Shown in pieces: positions 16,954 through 25,102 of a stretch of DNA of 64,000 nt. Both the position numbers and the translations under genes were made by a program. Each line of letters begins with the position of its first letter. Within the stretch, counting starts at the first letter, position 1. The stretch covers positions 310,001 to 374,000 of the forward strand of contig NZ_JACOAF010000020.1 of NCBI RefSeq assembly GCF_014269285.1, written 5' to 3'. The notes below the pieces were generated by a model. That model did not search any database. It saw only the letters and a program-made list of their open reading frames with translations, and was not told the DNA's origin. Source of the DNA: Rufibacter sediminis. GTDB taxonomy: Bacteria > Bacteroidota > Bacteroidia > Cytophagales > Hymenobacteraceae.

Positions 16954-18174
16954 GTGTTATTATTTGTTAGATGTTCAAGCGATAAAGATGAGGAATTACC
17001 AACTCCTATACCTCCTTCTGTAATTAGCCTGAAGCTAGAACCTGCTACTTACGAACGTATAAAAACGGGGGAGATAATTATCTCTGAACAAAGTGGTAAA
17101 AAGCTTCTGGATACTGTAGTCTCCACCTTTCAGCAGCATTCTCTTACTATAAGATCTTTAGAAACCAATTTCATTGTTACCACCATTGTTGTTGATCCAA
17201 CCACCAACAAAGCTATTGTCGACTCCTATGTACAGGTAAACCCTAATAATTGGGTGATGAAGCCAGGAGGTAGATTTGCTATGTACGCTCCTGCCGCCAC
17301 TACTCCCTTTGAAGAAGCAAAGGTTACATACATCAATGTTCCATATATACCAGATGAGAATTTCTACTTTACTAATTCATTTGGATCAGGGAGTATGTTT
17401 TCCAGCTATAGAAGGTATGCCAATGAACTTGAAGTTAACTATGAAAAGCATCCTTCTAACTATACCTATCTTGTAATTCCTTCAAGGAACTTGTACAAAA
17501 TTGTGGAGACCCAAGCCGGCAATGCTACCATTGATTTGGCACAGATGGAGCCGGCCACGCGGGTGAATTTCAAGGTTCCTGCGCACCTTAAGTTATCATG
17601 GGTTAATCTGTTTGGTTTTCCAATAGCCAATGATTATGCTAATAAGTTGTGGTTATACTTCTCTCACAATTTTAGGTTGGAAGGGGAGTATGACCTTATC
17701 TATCCTAAGAACCATATTGCAAAATTTGAACTTAGTACAGACTGGTTTGATGCGGCAGGAAATTTTTATGAATACAACAGCCTGGCAGATTCAATTCCAA
17801 CGCACTTGCCCTTTATTGATGATTCTCATGTGCGTGTAACCAGTCAGACAGTGGAGAACTTGCAAGTGGACTTTTTGAAGAGCCTGCCTACGTATTATGC
17901 TTCTACTTGGGTAATCAATAGGGATGAAGTAGTCTGGAGAGTTTACTTTCCCCCTTCCAAAACGAGCTTCAACACCAAAGAGTTTGTGAGTTCCCTGGGT
18001 AGTACGCTCTTAAAAGGAAAGAACCTCTCAGATTTGAAACTAACTAAACTTGTTTTTGAAAAGGTGGATGACCTTTCGCACCAAACCTTTTTTGACAATC
18101 AGTTTATGGAGCCTGCTGCTAACAAAGAAAATAAGATGAGGGTCTTCAATAAATTCACAAAAAAGATGGACTAA
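16954..18174 (+). CDS. Putative lipoprotein with an interrupted signal peptide
   Basis: 406 residues from a GTG at 16954, giving a signal of only six residues before the lipobox Cys (LFVRC). An ATG at 16921 in the same frame reads MQQK, then an amber TAG at 16933-16935, then FLLPLIVLLFVRCSS. Removing the stop restores a textbook lipoprotein signal peptide, so the original start was probably 16921 and the gene carries a nonsense mutation (or the base is an error). The rest is a mostly beta-strand exported domain with no family I recognise. Base composition is AT-rich compared with neighbours, like the Fic gene, suggesting transfer. Confidence 0.6.
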   Translation: MLLFVRCSSDKDEELPTPIPPSVISLKLEPATYERIKTGEIIISEQSGKKLLDTVVSTFQQHSLTIRSLETNFIVTTIVVDPTTNKAIVDSYVQVNPNNWVMKPGGRFAMYAPAATTPFEEAKVTYINVPYIPDENFYFTNSFGSGSMFSSYRRYANELEVNYEKHPSNYTYLVIPSRNLYKIVETQAGNATIDLAQMEPATRVNFKVPAHLKLSWVNLFGFPIANDYANKLWLYFSHNFRLEGEYDLIYPKNHIAKFELSTDWFDAAGNFYEYNSLADSIPTHLPFIDDSHVRVTSQTVENLQVDFLKSLPTYYASTWVINRDEVVWRVYFPPSKTSFNTKEFVSSLGSTLLKGKNLSDLKLTKLVFEKVDDLSHQTFFDNQFMEPAANKENKMRVFNKFTKKMD

Positions 18175-18267
18175 GCAGAAGGAGCTTGCTGGATCGCTTT
18201 AACTGGCAGCTTTGGATTAAGCATTTTCTTTAATAGAAAAAAGCCTTGCATAATACTTGCATAATAA

Positions 18268-19443
18268 ATGATGAAACGCTCCTTATCTTACGTGCTGCCG
18301 TTTCTGTGGCTCGGGCTTTTCGCCTGCCAGAATAACCCCAGCACTTCCTCCCAATCCACCTCGGCGAACGCCAAAGTCTATTACCCTGAGAAAGGCGATC
18401 AATGGGAGCAGCGAACCCCCGAGCAGGTAGGCATGGACCCCGAGCTGCTGTCACAGGCGGTGCTGTACGCCCAGACCCAGGAAACCAAGTGGCCCAGGGA
18501 TTTCTCTAACCAGGAAGAAGTCTTCGGGAAACTGCTGGGGCCCATCCCCAAGGACCGGGCGAGCACCAACGGTATCATCCTGCGGCACGGCTACATTGTG
18601 GCCGAGTGGGGCGATACCAAGAGCGTGGACCCTACCTACAGCATCGCGAAGAGCTTTCTGTCTACCATTCTGGGCGTGACCCTGGACAAAGGCATGATCA
18701 AGGACATCGACGATCCCGTGGCCAACTACATCAAAGACGGCGGCTATGACTCAGAGCACAACCACAAGGTAACCTGGCGGCACCACGCCCAGCAGACCAG
18801 CGAGTGGGAGGGCGAGCTCTTCGGGAAGACGCACACCTTTGTGGGCAAAGAGGCGTTTGGCAGCGGCGAGCGAAAACCAAGAGCGCTCAAAGAGCCCGGC
18901 ACTTTCTACGAGTACAACGATGTGCGCATCAACCGGCTGTCTCTCTCGTTGCTGCGGCTCTGGGAAAAGCCTCTGCCCGAGGTCCTGAAAGAGCAGATCA
19001 TGAATCCCATTGGTGCCTCAGAGACCTGGCAATATCTGCCTTACCGAAACTCCGTGGTAGACGTGGACGGCAAACAACTGCCCAGCGTGAGCGGCGGAAC
19101 CCGTTGGGGCGGCGGCCTCTGGATCAACACCCGCGACGAAGCCCGCTTTGGCTACCTGTTCCTGCGGCAGGGCAAGTGGAAAAACAAGCAGATCGTGTCC
19201 AGAGAATGGGTGAAGCAAGCTACCACGCCGGGTCCGCACGGGCCAGATTACGGCTACCTCTGGTGGCTGAACACGCAAAAGAAGCAGTGGCCCAACGCAC
19301 CGGCTTCCAGTTTTGCGGCCATTGGCGCGGGCTCCAACACCATCTGGGTAGACCCCGAGCACGATTTGGTGGTGGTGTGGCGCTGGCACGGCACCAACGG
19401 AGACGAGTTCTTCCGGCGCATCCTGGCTTCGGTAAAGAAGTAA
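18268..19443 (+). CDS. Serine hydrolase lipoprotein (beta-lactamase / class C type)
   Basis: 391 residues. The signal peptide ends at lipobox LFAC (Cys20). The nucleophile motif SxxK is SIAK at residues 125-128. The second motif reads YEYNDV, where YxN appears as Y-N-D. The third region has GGGLWINTRDEARFGYL and GYLWWLN near the C-terminus. The family includes class C beta-lactamases, D-aminopeptidases, esterases and 6-aminohexanoate-dimer hydrolases; the Trp-rich ends resemble the last group. Substrate unknown. It should face the periplasm or cell surface as a lipoprotein. Confidence 0.88.
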   Translation: MMKRSLSYVLPFLWLGLFACQNNPSTSSQSTSANAKVYYPEKGDQWEQRTPEQVGMDPELLSQAVLYAQTQETKWPRDFSNQEEVFGKLLGPIPKDRASTNGIILRHGYIVAEWGDTKSVDPTYSIAKSFLSTILGVTLDKGMIKDIDDPVANYIKDGGYDSEHNHKVTWRHHAQQTSEWEGELFGKTHTFVGKEAFGSGERKPRALKEPGTFYEYNDVRINRLSLSLLRLWEKPLPEVLKEQIMNPIGASETWQYLPYRNSVVDVDGKQLPSVSGGTRWGGGLWINTRDEARFGYLFLRQGKWKNKQIVSREWVKQATTPGPHGPDYGYLWWLNTQKKQWPNAPASSFAAIGAGSNTIWVDPEHDLVVVWRWHGTNGDEFFRRILASVKK

Positions 19444-19463
19444 AACCGAGGCGCTTGCCCAAA

Positions 19464-19505
19464 GGCGTTTCGGGCCGGTTTTCAGAAAAACCGGCCCGAA
19501 ACGCC
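19464..19505. repeat. GTTT/AAAC palindrome, copy 9 (perfect arms)
   Basis: GGCGTTTCGGGCCGGTTTT and its exact reverse complement around a 4-bp loop: 19-bp perfect arms, 20 bp after the serine hydrolase stop codon. The variable stem is CGGGCCGG here. Confidence 0.9.
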
Positions 19506-19558
19506 AACTCGTTTTTGGCCGTGTCGTTTGTGTTAATCTACACTAACACAATGAAACA

Positions 19559-20404
19559 ATGGCTGAAGAAACCACCACTCTGTTAAAAGACTACTCTGAC
19601 CAGGAAAAAGGCGCGTATTTGGGAGCCCTGGCGACCATTGCCTCGGCAGACGGGCATGTGTCCGATGACGAAATACAGTTTCTGCAACTCATGAGCGAAG
19701 CGGCTGAACTGCCCGAGAACCTGCAACAGGAGGTAGTCTCCATCGCGAAGAATCCTTCCCAGATAAGTCTGCAGCGTTGCCTGGATGTGCTCAAAGGCAG
19801 CCCCCTGCGCTTCTCCTTCATCACCGATATCATCAGTTTCGCGAAATCTGACGGACAGTACACCACTGACGAGCAGCAGCGCATCGCCGAGGTCAGCAAA
19901 TACCTGGGCATCGACCAGAACCAGTTCAGCATCCTGGATCAGTTCGTGGACAAAGCCAACAAAGCCCAAGAGCAGGGCGAAGACCCTACCTCGCAGTCGT
20001 TCCTGAACAAAAGCGGGTTTGGCGATATGTTCAAGAAATCGGGTATCTCGCCGGGCATGGTCACCGGTATGCTGGGCGTGCTGGCTCCCATTGTGATCAG
20101 CGGTATGATGAACCGTCGGCGGGGCGGCTACGGCGGCGGAATGATGGGTGGTGGCATGATGGGCGGCGGCGGTCTAGGCGGATTGCTGGGTGGCCTGTTA
20201 GGCGGCGGCATGATGGGAGGCGGCATGATGAACCGCGGCGGCATGTACGGCGGAGGCCGGATGGGCGGCCTAGGTTCCATGGCCTCTATCCTGGGCGGCT
20301 TAGGCGGCCGAGGTGGCTACGGCACCGGAATGGGCGGCGGCGGCTTAGGTGGCCTGCTAGGCGGTATTCTGGGCGGTGGCCGCAGAGGCGGTTCCGGTTG
20401 GTAA
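19559..20404 (+). CDS. TerB-like domain protein with Gly/Met-rich tail
   Basis: 281 residues. Residues 10-140 form an all-helical TerB-like (tellurite resistance / DUF533) domain with two acidic repeats (ASADGHVSDDEIQFLQ and AKSDGQYTTDEQQRIAE), which look like paired metal-binding helices. Residues 165-281 are a low-complexity tail of GGGMMGGG, GGLLGGLLGG and GGRRGG units with 19 or so methionines. No signal peptide. TerB proteins act in membrane or metal stress. The tail could phase-separate, bind metal or insert at membranes, which is speculation. Start ATG at 19559. Confidence 0.75.
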   Translation: MAEETTTLLKDYSDQEKGAYLGALATIASADGHVSDDEIQFLQLMSEAAELPENLQQEVVSIAKNPSQISLQRCLDVLKGSPLRFSFITDIISFAKSDGQYTTDEQQRIAEVSKYLGIDQNQFSILDQFVDKANKAQEQGEDPTSQSFLNKSGFGDMFKKSGISPGMVTGMLGVLAPIVISGMMNRRRGGYGGGMMGGGMMGGGGLGGLLGGLLGGGMMGGGMMNRGGMYGGGRMGGLGSMASILGGLGGRGGYGTGMGGGGLGGLLGGILGGGRRGGSGW

Positions 20405-20408
20405 GCTG

Positions 20409-20457
20409 GATTACTGTTTTGGGGCTGGTTTTCAAAACTAGCCCCAAAACAGTAATC
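20409..20457. repeat. GTTTT/AAAAC palindrome, copy 10
   Basis: GATTACTGTTTTGGGGCTGG and its reverse complement with one mismatch around TTTTCAAAA. Five bases after the TerB gene stop, and just before the 3' end of the convergent 90-residue gene. Confidence 0.9.
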
Positions 20458-20469
20458 TTCATAAAGGAA

Positions 20470-20742
20470 TTACTGTAAACGCGGTGTGGTTTGCTGTTTT
20501 AATCTTCTAGCAAATTTCTTTACGATGTAATAAAGGAGAAAAATGTTCACGGCGTGCCAAATATAAAGACCAATCACGACTGCTCTGTCGAAGCTTGACA
20601 TGCTACTCCAACTCAAGTATTCCCCTTTACTCTCTTCGTAAAAATCGTCGTAGCTCATCATCATAAAGCTAAAGGCAGCATATACAGCAACGTCTAATAG
20701 AAATATTCCCACCCAGATGAAGATGGTTTTGGTTCTTACCAT
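20470..20742 (-). CDS. Small two-helix membrane protein, unknown
   Basis: 90 residues with two hydrophobic segments (about 6-30, IFIWVGIFLLDVAVYAAFSFMMM, and 54-75, VVIGLYIWHAVNIFLLYYIV), joined by an acidic Tyr-rich loop. A basic C-terminal tail follows (KKFARRLKQQ). No family recognised. Base composition is more AT-rich than its neighbours. Confidence 0.5.
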   Translation of the reverse strand: MVRTKTIFIWVGIFLLDVAVYAAFSFMMMSYDDFYEESKGEYLSWSSMSSFDRAVVIGLYIWHAVNIFLLYYIVKKFARRLKQQTTPRLQ

Positions 20743-20765
20743 AAGCTACTTTGTTTTATCCCGCC

Positions 20766-20789
20766 GTTGTTGGTGTTCTCACCAACAAC
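20766..20789. repeat. Hairpin repeat GTTGTTGGTG-TTCT-CACCAACAAC
   Basis: 10-bp perfect arms. The same element in the opposite orientation (TTGTTGGTG-AGAA-CACCAACAA) is at 22671-22694. Confidence 0.7.
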
Positions 20790-20810
20790 CAAAATCCAGG
20801 TAATAGGCGC

Positions 20811-20838
20811 AAGGGCAACCACAAGGGATTGCCCCTAC
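20811..20838. repeat. 28-bp dispersed repeat (copy of 61589-61669 arms)
   Basis: AAGGGCAACCACAAGGGATT... ending GCCCCTAC is identical to the right arm of the inverted repeat at 61642-61669. Immediately followed by the CCACATCT tandem repeat at 20845-20896. Confidence 0.85.
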
Positions 20839-20844
20839 ATGCTT

Positions 20845-20896
20845 AATCTCCACATCTTCCAATCTCCACATCTTCAAATCCCCACATCTCCAAATT
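20845..20896. repeat. Short tandem repeats of AATCTCCACATCTTCC
   Basis: Three imperfect units of 15-17 bp (AATCTCCACATCTTCC / AATCTCCACATCTTCAA / ATCCCCACATCTCCAA), ending just before the 3' end of the MscS gene. Confidence 0.75.
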
Positions 20897-20898
20897 AA

Positions 20899-22011
20899 CT
20901 ACTCTTCCCGTTTCATGTACACCGTCTGGGTAGGGAAGGCGAACTCGGCGCCGTGTTTTTTCACGATCTCCACAATCTGGTAGTTGATTTCCTCTTTCAC
21001 ATCAATGTAGATGTCATAGTCAACGGAGTCAATGAAGTACAGCACCATGATGTCTTTGGAGTGTGGGCCGATGTTGATGAACCGGATGCGGCCGTCCTGG
21101 TTGGTGCGGGGGTAGCCGTCTATTAACGCCTGAATGTCGGCGACAATGGCTTTGAGTTGCTCTGAAGTGGTGTTGTAGGTAAGGGATATATCAAATTTCA
21201 CCCGCCGGAACGTGCGCAGCGTGAGGTTATCCAGCGGTTTGTCTATCATGCTTTTGTTGGGCAGCGTCACGTAGCTTTTCTCCAGCGTCCGGATGCGGGT
21301 ACTCCGGAAACCGATCTTTTCAATGGTGCCGGTGATCTCGCCCACCTGCACCAGATCGCCCACCACAAACGGGTGGTCCAAGAAAATGGTGAAGGAGGCC
21401 AGCAAGTTCTCCAGGCTTTCTTTGGCGGCAAACGCGATGGCCAAACCACCCACTCCCAGACCCGCCACCAGCCCGGCCACGTTCACCTTGAATACCGCGC
21501 CCAGAATCACGAAGAACCCGATGATCACGATGATCACCTTGGTGAAATCCACGAAAAAGGGCACCAACTGGTCATCCAGCTTAGAGAGCGTTTTGGCGGC
21601 CCTTTTGGAAAACATCATCCCGAAGAAATCTACCAGGCGCATGGTCACCCAGGTAAGCGAGCAGATCAGGAAGATGCCGTACACGCGCTGCAGCACCCGT
21701 TTCAGGCCCAGTTCCTCTTTGCCGGGCAGCCCCAACTCCGGCGGATAATTCAGGTTGTCAAACGCGATGTAGAGGAAGACCAGAAACGTCAGGATTTCCA
21801 GCGGCGTGACCAGCAGGCGCTTGAACTCTTCTTTGGTGACATCTTTGTTAATGCGCTTGATGATCACTTTGAACAGGATGGCGGAAAGGAGCCGCGAAAC
21901 GAGCGTCTTGAACAGGAAACCGCACAGCATTATTCCCACGAAAAAAAGGTACTGCTGCACCGTATTGCCTAAGAAGACAAAGCGTAAAATATCTGAAACC
22001 TGGTTCTGCAT
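20899..22011 (-). CDS. Small-conductance mechanosensitive channel (MscS family)
   Basis: 370 residues. Several membrane helices (about 18-38, 70-85, 110-135, 150-175) precede the pore helix VAGLVAGLGVGGLAIAFAAKESLENL, the diagnostic Gly/Ala-rich TM3 of MscS. The following FLDHPFVVGDLVQVGEITGTIEKIGFRSTRIRT is the conserved beta domain. The C-terminus ends in TVYMKREE. The channel opens under membrane tension to release solutes on osmotic downshift. Divergent from the small lipoprotein gene at 22068. Confidence 0.93.
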   Translation of the reverse strand: MQNQVSDILRFVFLGNTVQQYLFFVGIMLCGFLFKTLVSRLLSAILFKVIIKRINKDVTKEEFKRLLVTPLEILTFLVFLYIAFDNLNYPPELGLPGKEELGLKRVLQRVYGIFLICSLTWVTMRLVDFFGMMFSKRAAKTLSKLDDQLVPFFVDFTKVIIVIIGFFVILGAVFKVNVAGLVAGLGVGGLAIAFAAKESLENLLASFTIFLDHPFVVGDLVQVGEITGTIEKIGFRSTRIRTLEKSYVTLPNKSMIDKPLDNLTLRTFRRVKFDISLTYNTTSEQLKAIVADIQALIDGYPRTNQDGRIRFINIGPHSKDIMVLYFIDSVDYDIYIDVKEEINYQIVEIVKKHGAEFAFPTQTVYMKREE

Positions 22012-22067
22012 GGGTAAAACGTTGGGTTGCCTGCAACCTCTGGGCAGAGGCGCGGGTCTTCACGTAA

Positions 22068-22454
22068 ATGAAAGGCAAATCTATGAAACGAAAAACCTTA
22101 TTCCAGCTTTTCGCGCTGGGGCTGATGTTCCACCTGGCGGCCTGCCAGAACCCGGTTTCCGCGACGGCCGGAGAAGAAGGTAATCTGGATGGCGGGCAGT
22201 GGCTCACCTACAGCGAACTCCAGTGCGACAGTAATCCGTGGGGAACCTGCGCTCCGGCGTCAGACACGAACGGCTGCGTGAAAAAATATGTGCAGGACCA
22301 GGGATTCACCGTGCTGGACCTTACCATGACCCCGGCGCCCGCTGATTTTGTTTCCTGCGCCGCCTGTCATTGCCCCACCGGCCGTTCCTTCAAAGTGAAA
22401 GTAAAGGAAGCCGATGCTGCCAAGTTGCTGGCCGTGGGGTTCAAGAAACAATAA
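22068..22454 (+). CDS. Cys-rich small lipoprotein, unknown function
   Basis: 128 residues (or 123 from the ATG at 22083). The signal peptide ends at the lipobox HLAAC. The mature part has six further cysteines: QCDSNPWGTC, NGC and the cluster SCAACHCPTG. CAACH formally matches the CxxCH haem c motif, but the surrounding C-rich pattern also fits a disulfide or metal-binding fold. The end (SFKVKVKEADAAKLLAVGF) looks like a small alpha/beta unit. No family name recognised. Confidence 0.6.
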   Translation: MKGKSMKRKTLFQLFALGLMFHLAACQNPVSATAGEEGNLDGGQWLTYSELQCDSNPWGTCAPASDTNGCVKKYVQDQGFTVLDLTMTPAPADFVSCAACHCPTGRSFKVKVKEADAAKLLAVGFKKQ

Positions 22455-22516
22455 AGGCGTAAGAGAAAGTTTTCCGTTTGAGGTAATTTCGCTGCTTTAC
22501 CGGCGCTGCCCTGGAG

Positions 22517-22579
22517 AAAACACCTCCGCCGTTTTAGCCCTGTTTTCTGAAAAGAGGGTTAAAACGGCGGAGGTGTTTT
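22517..22579. repeat. GTTTT/AAAAC palindrome, copy 11 (extended arms)
   Basis: AAAACACCTCCGCCGTTTTAGCCCT ... GGTTAAAACGGCGGAGGTGTTTT: the family core is embedded in longer arms that pair outside the GTTTT/AAAAC, with T-runs on both strands. It is an obvious bidirectional terminator candidate between convergent genes. Confidence 0.9.
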
Positions 22580-22670
22580 TAGAGAAGAATCTATTTCTGA
22601 AATCCAGAGAATACAATTCCTGTTCCTCACTGCAGGTCTTCTCCAAAAGCGGGAAGTTGCCGGCGTCTGG

Positions 22671-22694
22671 CTTGTTGGTGAGAACACCAACAAG
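22671..22694. repeat. Hairpin repeat CTTGTTGGTG-AGAA-CACCAACAAG
   Basis: Reverse-orientation copy of the hairpin at 20766-20789; arms 10 bp, perfect. Confidence 0.7.
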
Positions 22695-22794
22695 GGCGGC
22701 TGGTTTGTCTATTCTTCTGCTTCAGGAAGCAAGGTAAGGCTGCTAATGTGGCCGACGCGGAAAGTGCCGGATGTGGCCGGCAAGCTTGGTGAAG

Positions 22795-24021
22795 CTATAG
22801 CAACTGGCTCAAGGCAATCTCGAAGCAGGTTTTAGCGATCTCGGTTTTCTGTGGATTGCGCTCCCGGGCTTTTTCCAGCGCCTGCCGGATGGTGCGCGAA
22901 ATATCGGTGAAGATGGCTTCATCGGTGATTTCCACGTCCTGCTCCATGAGGTAGGCAAAGACCCGCGCCATGCCGCAGTTCGCCACGAAGTCCGGAATCA
23001 CGGACACCTGCTGATCGGCGAACTCGCCGGTTGCCCCGAAGAAGATCTCCGGATCTTTGAACGGCACGTTGGCTCCGCTGGAGATGACCTCCAGACCCGT
23101 CCGCTGCATACGCTCCACTTGCTCGGTAGACACCAGCCGAGAGGCCGCCGCCGGAATAAAAATCTCAGAAGGCAAATCCCAGATGCGGTTGTTCACCTCT
23201 TCAAAGGAAAGCAGGTTCTCGGCCTGCAGGGCATTGCCCACGCGGTTGAGGAAAAGCTGGGTAATTTCCTCGGCAGAGAAGCCCTCTTCGTTGATGAGTC
23301 CGCCCGCCCGGTCAATGATGCCCACAATCTTCACGCCTTCGGAGGCTAGGTAATAGGCCGCCGCCGCGCCCACGTTGCCCCAGCCCTGGATAATGGCGCG
23401 TTTGCCTTGCAACTCGCCGCCCCACAGTTCATAATAATGCGCCACCGCTTTGGCCACGCCGTACCCGGTGATCATGTCGGCCACGGTGTATTTTCGGGCC
23501 ACGGAGGGCGAGTAATGCGCGTCTTCCAGCACTTTGCTCACGCCCTGGCGCAACTGGCCCAGTTTGTTTATCTTCTGCGGCTCGGTGGCCTTGAAATGTC
23601 CGTTCACGATGCCTTCCTGCGGATGCCAGAGGCCGTATTCCTCGGTAATGGGAATCACTTCGTGGATCTCGTCCATGTTGAGGTCGCCGCCGGTACCGTA
23701 GTAGTTCTTGAGCAACGGAAACACCACGCGGTACCAGCGTTCCAGCACGCCTTGCTTTCTGGGGTCTGCCGGGTCAAAGTTGATCCCTGATTTAGCGCCT
23801 CCAATGGCCGGTCCTGACACGGTGAACTTCACCTCCATGGTTTTCGCCAGTGATTCTACCTCGCGCTTGTCCAAGCCTTTGCGCATGCGGGTTCCGCCGC
23901 CGGCCGCGCCGCCGCGCAGCGAGTTGATGACCACCCACCCCTCGGCCTCGGTTTCAGAATCTTTCCACTCAAAAACGATTTCAGGACGTTTGTTCTCAAA
24001 TTTAGCGAGGAGGTCTTTCAT
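22795..24021 (-). CDS. Glu/Leu/Phe/Val dehydrogenase family protein (divergent)
   Basis: 408 residues from the ATG at 24021 (MKDLLAKFENKRPEI). The frame is open to 24312, but that part is the long dispersed repeat and not protein-like. A TACCTTTG promoter box 30 bp upstream of 24021 also supports this start. Motifs: RGGAAGGGTRM, KFTVSGPAIGGAKSGINFDP (catalytic-lysine region), GTGGDLNMDE, and the NAD-binding IIQGWGNVGAAAAYYLA. It is longer than the leucine enzyme and differs from the glutamate enzyme at 38883 around the substrate pocket. Amino-acid specificity cannot be assigned. Confidence 0.85.
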   Translation of the reverse strand: MKDLLAKFENKRPEIVFEWKDSETEAEGWVVINSLRGGAAGGGTRMRKGLDKREVESLAKTMEVKFTVSGPAIGGAKSGINFDPADPRKQGVLERWYRVVFPLLKNYYGTGGDLNMDEIHEVIPITEEYGLWHPQEGIVNGHFKATEPQKINKLGQLRQGVSKVLEDAHYSPSVARKYTVADMITGYGVAKAVAHYYELWGGELQGKRAIIQGWGNVGAAAAYYLASEGVKIVGIIDRAGGLINEEGFSAEEITQLFLNRVGNALQAENLLSFEEVNNRIWDLPSEIFIPAAASRLVSTEQVERMQRTGLEVISSGANVPFKDPEIFFGATGEFADQQVSVIPDFVANCGMARVFAYLMEQDVEITDEAIFTDISRTIRQALEKARERNPQKTEIAKTCFEIALSQLL

Positions 24022-24050
24022 AAGGAGTACGGTTTGGTTGGGTTCTCCGG

Positions 24051-24058
24051 CAAAGGTA
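24051..24058 (-). promoter_or_regulatory. Candidate -7 box (TACCTTTG) for the divergent dehydrogenase
   Basis: Exact match to TAnnTTTG on the minus strand, 30 bp before the start codon at 24021. It makes translation from the upstream in-frame codons unlikely. Confidence 0.5.
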
Positions 24059-24136
24059 CAGGATAACGGGTGTTTGTTTGAAGATAATGTGAAGGTTTGT
24101 CTTCTGATTTTGGGTGGAAGGTTTTGCACGCAGTAC

Positions 24137-24557
24137 ACTTGTGCTGGCGGAGGGCCGCTGTTTGCGTGGGTGCAGGAGCTGGGTTGTTGCATCGTTTCCC
24201 TTCGTGCGCTCACGGCCGCGAGGCCCCGCCTTCCGGCCTCGCGCTGTTGTTTTAGCCTTGGCCAGCAGGCCTGCCGCATGCGCGGCACCAGGTCTAAAAC
24301 AAAGGCACTCACCCGAAAGGCTGGAAATGGTGCGTTTCATGGAAGTTCTTGCCACCTGAGACAGCGAACCACCCCCTGCCCCTCCTTAGCCAAGGAGGGG
24401 AGCTTTTCAGTAAGTCTTTATTCCCCTTCTCGGATGTGCAGAACTTTACTCCCCTCCTCGGAGGGGTAGGGGTGGGTTTCTATACCCATGGTTCAAGTCT
24501 GTGACTTGGACCTAAAATGTCCGGAAGTTTGCAACTTCCGGGAGGTGAAGCTTCAAA
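24137..24557 (-). repeat. Long dispersed repeat, copy B
   Basis: Reverse-complement relative of 11711-12130 over its whole length, including the covarying hairpin module at 24489-24557 (middle hairpin CCGGAAGTT-TGC-AACTTCCGG). Differences include substitutions, small indels and a different stretch around 24240-24300. Confidence 0.8.
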
Positions 24558-24644
24558 TACAGGATTGCTCCTCTGCTAGAGCCCGTGCCCTTCATGCCCG
24601 CTTCTTCAAATCAAATCTCTCCGGTTGTTAGGTTATCTCTAGCT

Positions 24645-24678
24645 GTTTTGGGCCGTTTTCTTGAAAATGGCCTTAAAC
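24645..24678. repeat. GTTTT/AAAC palindrome, copy 12
   Basis: GTTTTGGGCCGTTTTCTTGAAAATGGCCTTAAAC. Good stem GGCCG/TGGCC. One of only two copies in a divergent gene gap. Confidence 0.8.
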
Positions 24679-25102
24679 TGAGTTCTATGTACATGCCGTT
24701 GCCATAGGTAGTAGGAGAGGTGCCTGCGGGAGGTGAAAGATGAGGTGACGCTCTGCCAAGTGCTTGGTGGACTGGCCTGAAAAGGGGCTGGGAGGCGGGT
24801 TGAGGAAATTTTTTCAGCGATTGTACCCCCGGAGAGGTCCGCCAGGCGTTGTTCCTAAATATTTGAATATGGAACTCTTTCTGTATTAAGTATTTTATAT
24901 ATCCAATTATCTTCTTTCTACGTAAATCTGCAATAAGCTTAGTCAACTCCGTCAGACGAAGTACCCGGCATTATACCTATAACATGGTAAGTCGCCATGC
25001 GTTAAAGTAACGTACTGTTCTGGTAGCAAGGAAACGGGTTGCAGGGCGGGTTTAAAGACGCGGTGACGCGTCTATTTGTAGTATTGAATTTTGTGTGTCC
25101 TT

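Larger units (their letters stand above)
22455..22794. other. Gap between convergent lipoprotein and ELFV dehydrogenase genes
   Basis: No gene. Contains the very long palindrome copy 11 (22517-22579) and the GTTGGTG hairpin repeat (22671-22694). The rest is unremarkable. Confidence 0.6.
24059..25102. other. 1.0-kb repeat-containing gap between divergent genes
   Basis: No supported gene. Copy B of the long dispersed repeat fills 24137-24557. One palindrome copy is at 24645-24678. The rest up to the ArsR gene has no recognisable coding or RNA feature; an open frame at 24611-24946 has no protein-like character. Confidence 0.6.

Noticed and set aside
20766-20789. Attachment site or operator for the GTTGGTG hairpin
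   Set aside because: Also present at 22671-22694 in a non-regulatory gap; better explained as a dispersed short repeat.
22795-24312. 505-residue version of the divergent dehydrogenase
   Set aside because: The first 97 codons are the long dispersed repeat and a promoter box lies between them and the real N-terminus.
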